From contig JACAET010000005.1 of assembly GCA_013388685.1 (NCBI GenBank), positions 1-63,641 of the forward strand: 63,641 nucleotides of DNA. The letters run 5' to 3'. Below are positions 33,739-42,304 of this stretch, one piece after another (the stretch's first letter is position 1; every line of letters starts with the position of its first letter). The stretch is from Chloroflexota bacterium (GTDB lineage: Bacteria > Chloroflexota > Anaerolineae > Anaerolineales > Villigracilaceae). Both the position numbers and the translations under genes were made by a program. The notes beneath the pieces are model-generated. The model did not search any database, had not been told where the DNA came from, and saw nothing but the letters and a program-made list of their open reading frames with translations.

Positions 33739-35841
33739 TTACGGACGTTTATAGGTTGACACGTCACCGCCGAGATCGGCAATCGAGTCGATCAAAATTT
33801 GGGCGATAAATTTTCCGTTATGCACGAAGGCGCCCGGATCCTTCTGATAATACTGATAGTTGAAGGCGGCTTTGAGCAGGCGGGGCGTCCATGCGGCGAA
33901 GCCCTTGCCATCTGCGCCAAAGAAATACGGGTAGGCAGATGGGTTGTAGGTGATGGGCGTGCCCTTGCCATCGGCATACGCCTGAATCTGGGCATACAGC
34001 GCCTCAGCCAGGGTATCAAGTTCCGCCTTCACGCCTTCGGTGACGTCGCCATCGCCGTCATAGTCGTGGTCGCCGATGCGATAGGTCTCAACCTCGGTGC
34101 TGTTGCCATGACAACCGGCGCAGGCTTCGACTTTGGGCTCGAGCGCGTGGACGTTGTGGCAGTCCTGGCACTTGTTGAGTGGGTGGGCAGTGAAGGCACC
34201 GACGTATTCCTTGCCGTCATACATGTACGCGCCCTGGACTTCCGAACCAAACAGGGTGGCGCCAGCGGCAAAGTAGTGGATGTTGCTGAAGCCGAGGCGT
34301 TTGCCTTCCGCAGGACCGGAGTCCACGTCTGCCGCGCCGGAACTCTTGATCGCGCCATCCACCGTGACCTTGGAGGAGCGTCCCTGGTGGCACAGCAGAC
34401 ACAGGTTGCCGTCATCGGCTACGAATTTACCTTCCGCATCCTTGCCGCCGAAACTGACTTCGGCGCCGGAGGGGAATTTCACAGAAGCAACCGCGTAGCG
34501 TTCGGGCCAGGCTTCTTCGTTGTGACAGGTGGAGCACATGAAGCCATTGGACGGCTCAGCCGCAATGTTGAGACCGTTCTTCACAAAGAAGGGAATACCT
34601 TCTGCGGTATGGCATTTGGTGCATGCGGCGGGCACTTCGCCTTCGGCATCCCAGTGGCGGAATGGTTCGGTGTTACCGGCAAAGTGACCGGGGTCGTTGC
34701 GATTGAGCGCGCTCACGTCACCGCCGAGGTCCTCAATGGAGTCGATCAGCAGTTGGATGACGTATTTGCCGCCATGGGCAAACTTGCCCGGGTCTTTCTG
34801 GGCGAGTTGATAGTTATAGGCGGCTTTGAGCAGGCGCGGGGTCCAGTTGGGATACGCCTTGTCGTCTGCACCGAACCAGTAGGGGTAGGCCTCCGGGTTG
34901 TATTTGATCTCGGCGCCGGCTGTATTGACGGCATATTTTTGAATTTCAGCCAGCAACATCTCCTGCAAACCCTGAAGTTCGTAGTACACGCCTTCTTGTG
35001 TGTCGCCATCGCCGTCGTAATCCGAGGCGGAGGAAACCATGCGGATGTTCTTCAGGTCGTCCACGCTGGCAACGCCTTCATGGCAGAAGGCGCACTGATC
35101 AATTTTGACCTGCAGGGTGTGTGGGTCATGACAACCGGTGCAGGAGTCGTAGCCTTCCACGTGGCGGAACTTGCCGTCATAGGTTTTGCCGTCATACTGG
35201 TAACCGCCCTGGACAACGCCGCCGTAGAGGGTGGCGGCTGCCGGGTAGTAGTGCACGTTGCGGAAGCCGAAGGGACGGTCATTGACTGGAGCGGGAACGG
35301 CATCGGGGGCGTCTACGGCGTTGTAGTCTGCAATTGCCTTATCCACGCTGACCTTGGATTCGCGTCCCTGGTGGCATTCCATACAGCGGCTGTCGTCACC
35401 GGCAGTGATGGTCACGCCGGAGGGGAAGGTCACTTCGGTCTTGGTCAGGGTGACAGAGTTGTGACACGCCGCGCACTGAATGCCGAAAACTTCCTTGGCT
35501 GGTACTGCGGCATCCACTTTACCCGCTTCAGAACCATCCAAGCCAAGAAAATCCTGATACCCTTGCGTGCTATGGCATTTCGCACATGCTGTGGGCACTT
35601 CTGCGGGATCATCCCCATCCCAGTGACGGAACGCTTCGGTATCGCTGGCATTATGAGCGGATCCTTCCCAGGCGGCGAGGTAGGGCACCTCGACAGTGGG
35701 TTTGACCACAACTTCCTCTGTCGGGGCGGGAGCAGGGGGCTGTGTGGGGGGAACGGGGGCTTCAGTGGGTTCAGCGCCGCAAGCGGTAATGATGACAGCC
35801 GCCAAAAGCAGAGAACCGAGAAGCATTAAAGTCTTTTTCAT
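33739..35841 (-). CDS. Duplicated decahaem c-type cytochrome lipoprotein
   Basis: A 700-residue exported protein. Lipobox IITAC gives a lipid-anchored Cys, followed by a Pro/Thr/Glu linker to about residue 50. Ten CXXCH motifs fall in two homologous halves of five: CAKCH, CAACH, CMECH, CTGCH, CAFCH and CTKCH, CSTCH, CLLCH, CQDCH, CAGCH. Each half ends in a Ca-binding-like loop (DYDGDGDTQEG, DYDGDGDVTEG) and a TPRLLKAAYNYQ / TPRLLKAAFNYQ segment. Start at 35841 follows AAAGGAG. It lies after a two-component system and NrfD-type operon, so it probably receives electrons on the outer face of the membrane. Whether it reduces a terminal acceptor is unknown. Confidence 0.93.
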   Translation of the reverse strand: MKKTLMLLGSLLLAAVIITACGAEPTEAPVPPTQPPAPAPTEEVVVKPTVEVPYLAAWEGSAHNASDTEAFRHWDGDDPAEVPTACAKCHSTQGYQDFLGLDGSEAGKVDAAVPAKEVFGIQCAACHNSVTLTKTEVTFPSGVTITAGDDSRCMECHQGRESKVSVDKAIADYNAVDAPDAVPAPVNDRPFGFRNVHYYPAAATLYGGVVQGGYQYDGKTYDGKFRHVEGYDSCTGCHDPHTLQVKIDQCAFCHEGVASVDDLKNIRMVSSASDYDGDGDTQEGVYYELQGLQEMLLAEIQKYAVNTAGAEIKYNPEAYPYWFGADDKAYPNWTPRLLKAAYNYQLAQKDPGKFAHGGKYVIQLLIDSIEDLGGDVSALNRNDPGHFAGNTEPFRHWDAEGEVPAACTKCHTAEGIPFFVKNGLNIAAEPSNGFMCSTCHNEEAWPERYAVASVKFPSGAEVSFGGKDAEGKFVADDGNLCLLCHQGRSSKVTVDGAIKSSGAADVDSGPAEGKRLGFSNIHYFAAGATLFGSEVQGAYMYDGKEYVGAFTAHPLNKCQDCHNVHALEPKVEACAGCHGNSTEVETYRIGDHDYDGDGDVTEGVKAELDTLAEALYAQIQAYADGKGTPITYNPSAYPYFFGADGKGFAAWTPRLLKAAFNYQYYQKDPGAFVHNGKFIAQILIDSIADLGGDVSTYKRP

Positions 35842-36197
35842 CGAATTTGCATTTCTCCTTTCAGTGGGTTTGTTAGAAACATGGTATATCGTATTGACCC
35901 TGAATACACCTCCTTTTGTGAACAATGACAATTAGTTGTTTTAATCTGAAACTCATTTTAATATAAGATGCTACTATAGATAAGAATAGATGTCATTCAG
36001 CAAATAGATGAAAGTAATTGATTTAACTCAATCAGCAATGCTACAAAAATAAGGAAAATTACAAAAATTACACAAATCCTAGATTTTTGCAGGAGAATTT
36101 GAAGCCTTCAAGAAGTCAAAAGCGGATAAGCGGTCATAGAGTCTTCCCCACTGATAGAAGAGGACAGGCTTGTGCAGGTGAAACCGGCGTTTGGCCT
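35842..36197. other. AT-rich intergenic region upstream of the decahaem cytochrome
   Basis: Unlike the rest of the window this stretch is strongly AT-rich (35930-36090). TATAAT-like hexamers on the minus strand occur near 35955-35985, and TTGTGAACAATGACAA (35917-35932) resembles a poor CRP/FNR half-pair. No gene is visible; it probably carries the promoter of the cytochrome gene. Confidence 0.4.
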
Positions 36198-36248
36198 AAA
36201 AAAGAGCGAGGACAGAACACGCCTCCTCAGAGTAGATGTCCTGTCCTC
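36198..36248 (-). terminator. Rho-independent terminator of the small membrane protein gene
   Basis: On the minus strand GAGGACAG (36248-36241) pairs with CTGTCCTC (36215-36208), with a GC-rich loop, and is followed by GCTCTTTTTT (36207-36198). Confidence 0.72.
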
Positions 36249-36282
36249 CAAGCGGCTGGGGTATTCGTCCCCGCGCTCATGA

Positions 36283-36570
36283 TCATTTATGATTTTTGTT
36301 GAATGCTTCGGCGGGCTGGCGCACAAAGGCATAGATGGTGAGCATGACGATCAAGCCGATGAGCATGCCCAGCGCTTCGGGAAGGCGTTGCGCGGTCTCG
36401 GCGATCAGCCCGCGCCCGCCGGCAGTGACGCTCTGCCCAAATTCCACGAGGGACCGCACGATCTGGCTGAAGTGGAGGTCCACATACGCCACGCCCGCCA
36501 GGGCAATGACCGTGAACGGCAGGGCAAGGGCGAACACCCAGAACACCCCTACAAACGGTACCTTACGCAT
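36283..36570 (-). CDS. Small two-helix membrane protein
   Basis: A 95-residue protein with helices at about residues 8-30 (VFWVFALALPFTVIALAGVA) and 62-82 (LGMLIGLIVMLTIYAFV), joined by an amphipathic 30-residue loop. The start at 36570 follows AAAGGAGG. No Cys or haem motif. It sits between the response regulator and the decahaem cytochrome and may be an assembly or anchoring factor for that locus. Confidence 0.72.
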   Translation of the reverse strand: MRKVPFVGVFWVFALALPFTVIALAGVAYVDLHFSQIVRSLVEFGQSVTAGGRGLIAETAQRLPEALGMLIGLIVMLTIYAFVRQPAEAFNKNHK

Positions 36571-36673
36571 GGCAACCTCCTTTCGGGTTATCATCCACTT
36601 ACAGGATAGTTGAAGGAGGCGTCCGTTTCAATAGGATGTATAAGTTATTTTTATCCTAGTAGATTAACCCTAC

Positions 36674-37327
36674 TTATGGATTGATCAACCCTTTGCGAAT
36701 TGCGTATTTGACCAGTTCACTGCGGCTGTGCAAGCCCAGTTTGCCCATCAGATTTTCGCGATGACGCGCCACTGTATGAACGCTGATGCCCAAAATCTGG
36801 GCAATCTCATCGTTGGTTTTCCCTTCCGCCAGTAAAAAGAGAACCTCGCTCTCACGGGGCGTCAAGCCGTTGATGGTTTCTCTTGCCTCTCCCTCCCCGC
36901 CGCGCGAGAGAAAATCGCTCACCAGGAGTTTTGCCAGAGAAGGATAAATGTACACCTCCCCGCGGTGCGCGGCACGAATGGCAGTAATCAGGTCATCGGG
37001 AGCGGCGCGCTTGGGAACATACCCCGAAGCGCCCGCCTGAAGCATCTCGAAGAAATATTGCTGGTCCTCATGAATGGTCAGCGCTACCACTGCAATGTCA
37101 GGATGACTTTCCTTGATGCGCCGAGTCACTTCAATACCGGAAACATCCGGCAGGGTAATATCCATGATGACGACATGCGGTTTGAGCGTCTCGACCAGTT
37201 CCAGCGCCTGTCGCCCGGTATTCGCCTCTCCCACAATCTCCATATCGGCTTCGTTTTCCAAGAGCATCCGCAAACCGCTTCGCACCACTTCATGATCATC
37301 CACCAACAGCAGACGAATTTCCATCAT
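36674..37327 (-). CDS. NarL/FixJ-family response regulator
   Basis: A 217-residue DNA-binding regulator. The receiver domain has LLLVDDHEVVRSG and VVIMDITLPDVSG (phosphoacceptor Asp56) and GYVPKRA (Lys). The C-terminal LuxR-type helix-turn-helix starts near residue 150 (LTPRESEVLFLLAEGKTNDE) and ends with SVHTVARHRENLMGKLG. The gene overlaps the end of the kinase gene by about 30 bp. It probably controls the cytochrome locus on either side. Confidence 0.92.
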   Translation of the reverse strand: MMEIRLLLVDDHEVVRSGLRMLLENEADMEIVGEANTGRQALELVETLKPHVVIMDITLPDVSGIEVTRRIKESHPDIAVVALTIHEDQQYFFEMLQAGASGYVPKRAAPDDLITAIRAAHRGEVYIYPSLAKLLVSDFLSRGGEGEARETINGLTPRESEVLFLLAEGKTNDEIAQILGISVHTVARHRENLMGKLGLHSRSELVKYAIRKGLINP

Positions 37328-38774
37328 TCTTGTGCTCCTTCAAAGGTACCATCACTTCCACCAGCGTGCCCACGCCCGGCAGAGAGGAGATATGACATCC
37401 CCCCCCAAGAAGGGCAGCGCGCTCGATCATCCCCAGCACCCCCCAGCACGGGCGTCCGCTTTGAAGCGTTTCCTCCACATTGAAGCCGCACCCGAAATCC
37501 TCCACACGGATGCGCACTTCGTCCCCATCGAAGACTACCAGCACATCTGCCTTGTTCGTTCCCGCATGACGGATGACATTCGTCAGCCCCTCCTGGACGA
37601 TTCGGAATAACACCGTGCGGACATCCACCGCCAAAGCCGCCTCTTCGCCCCGACTGGAGACCGTCACCGCCAGCCCAAACCTTTCCCTCACCTCTTCCGC
37701 ATACCAGCGCAGGGTGGGCAGGAGTCCCAAATCGTTCAACTGCGGAGGATGCAGCCCGCTGACCAGGTTTTGCAACCCTGCCAGGCCCTCGCGGACGACC
37801 CCCTGCAACTGGCGTGCCTGGGCGCTCACTTTCTCCGGCTTCGAGGCATTGCTCGAAATGGCGCTCAACCCCATCCCCAGCGCGGTGAGGGTCTGGCCAA
37901 GTTCGTCGTGCAATTCCTGCGCAATGCGCTGACGTTCCGATTCCTGCGCGCGGACCGTACGGCGTAGCAGTTCGTTGCGCAACTCATCAAGGCGCTTGTG
38001 TCCCCTTTGCTGTGCCTGCCGCAGACTTTCGATGCGCCGCCGCGTTTCCTCCTCGAACGCCCGCAGAGAACTGATGATGCCAATAGCAGCAACACATGCC
38101 ATCATCGAGCGAAATAACTGGACAGGGAATCCGAACCAATCGAGGAAGACCTCCGAATTGAGAAAAGAAGATGGAAACACATTACTTGGAGATGCAAACA
38201 ACTGCCCAATGCCGCCGTAAAGCCCAAAGGCAACCGCCGCCGCCAGCACATCCCTGCCGTAGCCTTTCATCCCCGCCTGAAGGAATTTCTGCCGCTGCAA
38301 GATCAAGCCCCAGGCGGTCAGCGCCGCGCCCGGGATTGCCAGCGAATATCGTGTGTACACATCCAGCGCCACCAGCCGGTCATACGCCGGCTCGGTCAAA
38401 TACAGCCAGACCAGCCCAATCATCCAGACACCCGCAGCGACTCCGATCAACCGACGGGAAAGCCGCCTGCGCTCGGGACCGGCAATCAGCCGCGCCCCAA
38501 AGGAAATGAGAAAGAGGAAGGAAACAGCCAGGAGCGCCACCCGCCCTTCGCCAATATATTGAAAAACCAGCGTGTGTTGAAGATTGGGATGGATAAGAAG
38601 AAACATCTCGACCCACTCGTGCCCCCCATGGATCAGCCCAAAGCCAGCCAGCAAACGCAGGGCGCGCGCAAAGTCCAGCTCAGAAGAACGGTCTACTTCC
38701 AACAATACAGCCAGCCCCATACTGAAAAAGGACAGACCGTAGAAGAAGTAGACCGTTATGATGTCCACAGGCAA
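37296..38774 (-). CDS. Membrane-bound HisKA_3-type sensor kinase
   Basis: A 492-residue kinase. Six or seven hydrophobic segments fill residues 1-225 with no large periplasmic domain, so the signal is probably sensed within the membrane or at a small loop. A coiled coil (230-275) leads to the phosphoacceptor motif RIAQELHDELGQTLT (His near 288), and the ATPase domain has GLTNVIRHA, DFGCGFN and GVLGMIERA. Paired with the NarL-like regulator. A NarX-like sensing of redox or quinone state is possible. Confidence 0.9.
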   Translation of the reverse strand: MPVDIITVYFFYGLSFFSMGLAVLLEVDRSSELDFARALRLLAGFGLIHGGHEWVEMFLLIHPNLQHTLVFQYIGEGRVALLAVSFLFLISFGARLIAGPERRRLSRRLIGVAAGVWMIGLVWLYLTEPAYDRLVALDVYTRYSLAIPGAALTAWGLILQRQKFLQAGMKGYGRDVLAAAVAFGLYGGIGQLFASPSNVFPSSFLNSEVFLDWFGFPVQLFRSMMACVAAIGIISSLRAFEEETRRRIESLRQAQQRGHKRLDELRNELLRRTVRAQESERQRIAQELHDELGQTLTALGMGLSAISSNASKPEKVSAQARQLQGVVREGLAGLQNLVSGLHPPQLNDLGLLPTLRWYAEEVRERFGLAVTVSSRGEEAALAVDVRTVLFRIVQEGLTNVIRHAGTNKADVLVVFDGDEVRIRVEDFGCGFNVEETLQSGRPCWGVLGMIERAALLGGGCHISSLPGVGTLVEVMVPLKEHKNDGNSSAVGG

Positions 38775-38926
38775 CCTGTCATCTTACGAAAACTCTGTGT
38801 AGTGAGCGCTCTGTGCGTAACACGCCCAACAGGCGGTAGAGAGCGCTCCAATATGCGCTTGCAGGTAATTTCAGTATATCCCCTGCGGGGTTGCCCGCTA
38901 AGTTATTTTGTTCGTCAAAACACCTG
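38775..38926. other. Intergenic region with GAGCGCTCT dyad
   Basis: GAGCGCTCT (about 38806) and AGAGAGCGCTC (about 38840) form an inverted repeat around ACACGCCCAACAGGCGG. TAAGTTATTTT at 38899-38909 matches a segment at 36641-36651 that lies before the small membrane protein gene. The promoter of the kinase gene should be in this gap but was not clearly seen. Confidence 0.4.
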
Positions 38927-40189
38927 TTATTTTTCCAGTCCGCCGGCGTTGATCCACTCCTTGATGAGGGTGAGTTCATCGGGCATCAGTTGAGCATAGG
39001 GATGAGCGCCGCTCTCGAATTTGGTGATAATCAGGCTGTTGGCAGCGTCGCCGGGGATGAAGAACGGTCCGTTCACTCCGCCTTTGAGGGCATCGGCATA
39101 CGTGGAGAGGTTCAACCCGCCCGATGCCGCCGCTCCGTGACAGGTGAGACATTTGCCGGCAAAGAGTGCACCGATTTGCCCATCCCAACTGGGGGCAGAG
39201 ACTGCCGGCTGAGGGGTTGGAGAAGGCGCTTCGGAAGCAGAGACAGGTTCGGTAACGGTGGGAAGCGGGGTTTCTGTCGGCGGGAGGGTAGGGGTGGAAG
39301 TGGGCGTCGAGGTGGGAGTCAGGGTAGGGGTGGCTGTCTGTCGCAAAAAGACCGGCACTGTTTCACTGACCACCGGAAAAACGGCGGTGGTTTCGTAACC
39401 GACAAAGTAGTAAAAGCCAAAGCCAAAGAAAATCAGGATGGCGGCGGCGATGGGAGTATAAACCCGCTGGCGTTTTTTGATGACTTCCGCTGGAATGGGT
39501 TTGTGATATTTGCCGGATTCAATCAGCGCCAGTTCGGCGGGATGTTCATGTTCCATTTCCTCGCGGGTGAGCGTGCCGGTGAACATACTCTTGTTGAAGG
39601 TCTTGATATGCACGTGGTAGAAGTGCCAGATGAGGATCGCCAGCACTGCCAGCAAGGCTTCGCCGCCGTGAGCGGCTTTGGCGGCGGGAACTGCTTCGCC
39701 CGGCAGGAAACGCAGCGCAGAAATCGGGTTCCACATAATGAAGCCGGTCAGCCCCATCACGATGGTTCCCCAAATGAGCGCGAGGTATTCCATCTTTTCG
39801 GCGTAGGAATAACGCCCGTAATACGCTTTGTGCTTTTTGCGCCCAAGATAGTATTGAATGTCGTGGATGACATGCTGGAGATCGTCAATCCATGGAATCA
39901 TGCTGATGGGGTTGCGCAAAACCAGCACGCGGTAGGTCACATCCAACACGTGCACCACGCTGATGATCATCATCACAATGGCAGAGGCATGATGGATGCG
40001 GCGCGCCGTTTCAATGCCGTTAATCAGGTTGAAGAACCAGAGGCTGAAAGGTGCAAGGGCATATTTTTGGGTCAGCCCCGTAAGCGCCAGGAGTGTGAAG
40101 GAAATCAGGAAGACGATGTGCTGGAAGCGCTGAAGGGCATCGAAGCGGACGTATTTCTGCGGTTCGGATGTGCGAGGGGTGTCAGTCAT
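38927..40189 (-). CDS. Cytochrome b / monohaem cytochrome c fusion
   Basis: A 420-residue protein. Residues 1-250 are a cytochrome b561/formate-dehydrogenase-gamma-type domain with four helices and His candidates in RFQHIVF, RRIHHASAIV, HVLDVTYR, HGGEALLA and WHFYHVHI. A fifth helix near residue 250 is followed by a long Thr/Pro-rich linker (280-325) and a monohaem domain with CLTCHG near residue 349, similar to planctomycete-type cytochrome c. The fusion would link quinol or haem b chemistry directly to an external haem c. It overlaps the preceding nonahaem gene by 8 bp. Confidence 0.88.
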   Translation of the reverse strand: MTDTPRTSEPQKYVRFDALQRFQHIVFLISFTLLALTGLTQKYALAPFSLWFFNLINGIETARRIHHASAIVMMIISVVHVLDVTYRVLVLRNPISMIPWIDDLQHVIHDIQYYLGRKKHKAYYGRYSYAEKMEYLALIWGTIVMGLTGFIMWNPISALRFLPGEAVPAAKAAHGGEALLAVLAILIWHFYHVHIKTFNKSMFTGTLTREEMEHEHPAELALIESGKYHKPIPAEVIKKRQRVYTPIAAAILIFFGFGFYYFVGYETTAVFPVVSETVPVFLRQTATPTLTPTSTPTSTPTLPPTETPLPTVTEPVSASEAPSPTPQPAVSAPSWDGQIGALFAGKCLTCHGAAASGGLNLSTYADALKGGVNGPFFIPGDAANSLIITKFESGAHPYAQLMPDELTLIKEWINAGGLEK

Positions 40190-41582
40190 GGGAGGTTTCC
40201 TCTTTATCCGAATCCGATGATTTCGAATCGTCCGCCGCTTCCGACTCAGCCGAGGGCGGTTCCTCCGCCGGCAGTTCTTCCTGCGCTTCTGGCATGGGCG
40301 TTTCTTCCGTCAGCGGCTCTTCTGGCATGTTTTCCTCGCTCAGCGATATTGGTTCGGTTCGTTTGGGCGCAGGCGCTTCTTGCGGTTCCGGCTGCGAAAG
40401 CTCCCCGGCGCTTTCAGCAGGCGGCGTTTTCTTCCTGTAGCGGTTGATCATCGCGCGGCTAACATCCATGACGACGAGCAGGAGCATCGGTCCAAGCACA
40501 GCGGGAATAAAAAACTTGTAAAACAGGTTCACGTAATAGACGAGCGGGTATTTTTCCGGCGAGGGGATGTAATGCGACATCCATGCTTCGGGGAAATTCG
40601 CCGTCGCCCCCGGATGGCAAACCTGACAGCGCGCCAGCAAATTCTCCCGCACTGCCAGCCCTTTGTTCGGATCCTCCGCACGCACAATATCATGCACGCC
40701 GTGACAGTCAGTGCAAACTGGCTTGTTGGTGGGCTGGTCGGGAAAGGTCTTGTCGAACAGCACAACGGTTGTGCCATGAAAATCTGCCACATAGGTGTTC
40801 AATACGTCTGTGGAAAGCCCATACTTCTGCATGATGGCGTTATTCGTATGACATTCCGCGCACAGGAAGGGGATGCTGTTGCGGAAGGAGGCGGTTGTGG
40901 GGCTGGAAATGTTGTGAACCCCATGACAGTCCGTGCAGGTTGGCACGTCGAGATTCCCGTCCTCTGTCAGCGCCTTGCCATGCACACTCTCCTTATACTG
41001 GTCGTAAATTGCGCTATGGCACTGGGCGCATGTCTGCGGAATGTGCAGGCGGGCATAGCCAAGCAACTTACCTGTTTCTGGGTTCGTCAGCCGCTTTTGC
41101 GTATGCGGGTTATGGCAATCGGTGCAAACGGCGGCGTCCGTGTTCCCGGCGGCAAGCGCATCCTGATGAACGCTATCGAGCGTCAGGTTGAACTGCTCCT
41201 CATGGCAATTCTGGCAAACCGTGTAATAGTCCAGTCTGAACTCGCGCAGCGACTTTGCCGTTCGTTCGGGGTGAGGGAAGCCTTCGATATCGGAGTGACA
41301 GGTCACGCAGGTCACAGCATTGAAACCGTGCGTGCTCTCCGCATACGCCTGCGGGTCAATCGTCAATGGCAGAGGTTCGCCGCTCTCCAACTGAACGCTG
41401 AAATCCGCCTGGGAATGGCACGCCAGACAGGCATCATTCTCCGCCTGAAAAGAGGGGTTTTGCCAAATCGCCGCATCGCTTTTGGACCTTGAACCTGCCG
41501 CGGCTTCCGAAACAGCAAACCCACCGCTGACAAGGAGAACCGCCACGCCTGTAACAATAAGGTAAATTCGTAACCGCTTCAC
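40182..41582 (-). CDS. Nonahaem cytochrome c with C-terminal anchor and acidic tail (copy 2)
   Basis: A 466-residue exported protein: signal peptide, nine CXXCH sites (CLACH, CVTCH, CQNCH, CTDCH, CAQCH, CTDCH, CAECH, CTDCH, CQVCH), a membrane helix near residues 355-378, and an acidic Pro/Glu-rich cytoplasmic tail of about 80 residues. It is homologous to the 42301 gene over the whole haem domain, including the CTDCHGVHN repeats. Its start overlaps the cytochrome b gene upstream by 4 bp, and its end overlaps the fusion protein gene. Confidence 0.92.
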   Translation of the reverse strand: MKRLRIYLIVTGVAVLLVSGGFAVSEAAAGSRSKSDAAIWQNPSFQAENDACLACHSQADFSVQLESGEPLPLTIDPQAYAESTHGFNAVTCVTCHSDIEGFPHPERTAKSLREFRLDYYTVCQNCHEEQFNLTLDSVHQDALAAGNTDAAVCTDCHNPHTQKRLTNPETGKLLGYARLHIPQTCAQCHSAIYDQYKESVHGKALTEDGNLDVPTCTDCHGVHNISSPTTASFRNSIPFLCAECHTNNAIMQKYGLSTDVLNTYVADFHGTTVVLFDKTFPDQPTNKPVCTDCHGVHDIVRAEDPNKGLAVRENLLARCQVCHPGATANFPEAWMSHYIPSPEKYPLVYYVNLFYKFFIPAVLGPMLLLVVMDVSRAMINRYRKKTPPAESAGELSQPEPQEAPAPKRTEPISLSEENMPEEPLTEETPMPEAQEELPAEEPPSAESEAADDSKSSDSDKEETSHD

Positions 41583-42304
41583 TTCTTCGCTCCCGGTTTG
41601 ACTTTAACCGATCCAGCGGTCAGACGTTCATATTCCTTCTCATGGAAGGTGCGCATTTCATCTTCGCTCAAGCGGCCCGTAAACATACTCAAATTTGTCC
41701 GCTCGATGTGGACATGATACACATGCCAAACAAGGATAAAGATGGCAATGACTACCGCCTCGGTGCTGTGCGCCAGTTTGGCGGCTGGCACCACCCCGCC
41801 CGGCAGGAATTGGGTGAAAAACACCGGGAACCAGATGATGAAGCCGCTGACTCCCATAATCAACACCCCAAAGAAGACGAACCAATAGGTCACCTTTTGC
41901 TCGAAGTTGTAGCGTCCAAACTTTGGCTTGTCATTACACAGAAACAGCAGATATTGAAGCATGTGACCCGCGTCGCGCACATCCTGCCAGGTGGGCAGCA
42001 GGTCGCCAGGCAGGCGGCGCTTCGATAACAAATAGAGAATGCGCCCAAAGTGATAGAGCGCCTCCAGCGCCAGAACAATCGCCGCAATGTGGTGAATCTG
42101 ACGAATCAATTCCACGCGCTCAGGTGTGGAGAGCAAATCCTGGCTGATGGAGAGTTCACGGTATTTTTGTGGCAGTCCCGTCAGAAGCAGGACGAAACCG
42201 CTCAACAGCAAGAGCGCATGTTCCCAGCGTTGAGCAGCCGTAAAACGCGGGAAGGTTCGTTCGTGACGGACGGATGAAAGAGGGGGGATGACGTTTCCAC
42301 TCAT
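41579..42304 (-). CDS. Four-helix cytochrome b (copy 1)
   Basis: A 241-residue integral membrane protein of the cytochrome b561/FdhI type. Haem-ligand candidates are in RWEHALLLL, RQIHHIAAIV, AHSTEAVV and VWHVYHVHI. It is homologous to the N-terminal domain of the 38927 fusion (FIIWFPVFFTQFLPGGVVPAAKLAH against FIMWNPISALRFLPGEAVPA). Stop and start codons overlap both neighbours by 4 bp. It probably exchanges electrons between quinol and the nonahaem subunits. Confidence 0.92.
   Translation of the reverse strand: MSGNVIPPLSSVRHERTFPRFTAAQRWEHALLLLSGFVLLLTGLPQKYRELSISQDLLSTPERVELIRQIHHIAAIVLALEALYHFGRILYLLSKRRLPGDLLPTWQDVRDAGHMLQYLLFLCNDKPKFGRYNFEQKVTYWFVFFGVLIMGVSGFIIWFPVFFTQFLPGGVVPAAKLAHSTEAVVIAIFILVWHVYHVHIERTNLSMFTGRLSEDEMRTFHEKEYERLTAGSVKVKPGAKK

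Noticed and set aside
33799..35829. A 676-codon open frame on the plus strand opposite the decahaem cytochrome
   Set aside because: The minus strand has ten CXXCH sites, a lipobox and a good ribosome binding site. The plus frame has no recognisable motif and arises from the codon bias of the true gene.
38891..40447. A 518-codon plus-strand frame opposite the cytochrome b/c fusion
   Set aside because: It crosses two real genes on the other strand, has low-complexity His/Gly composition and no start signal.
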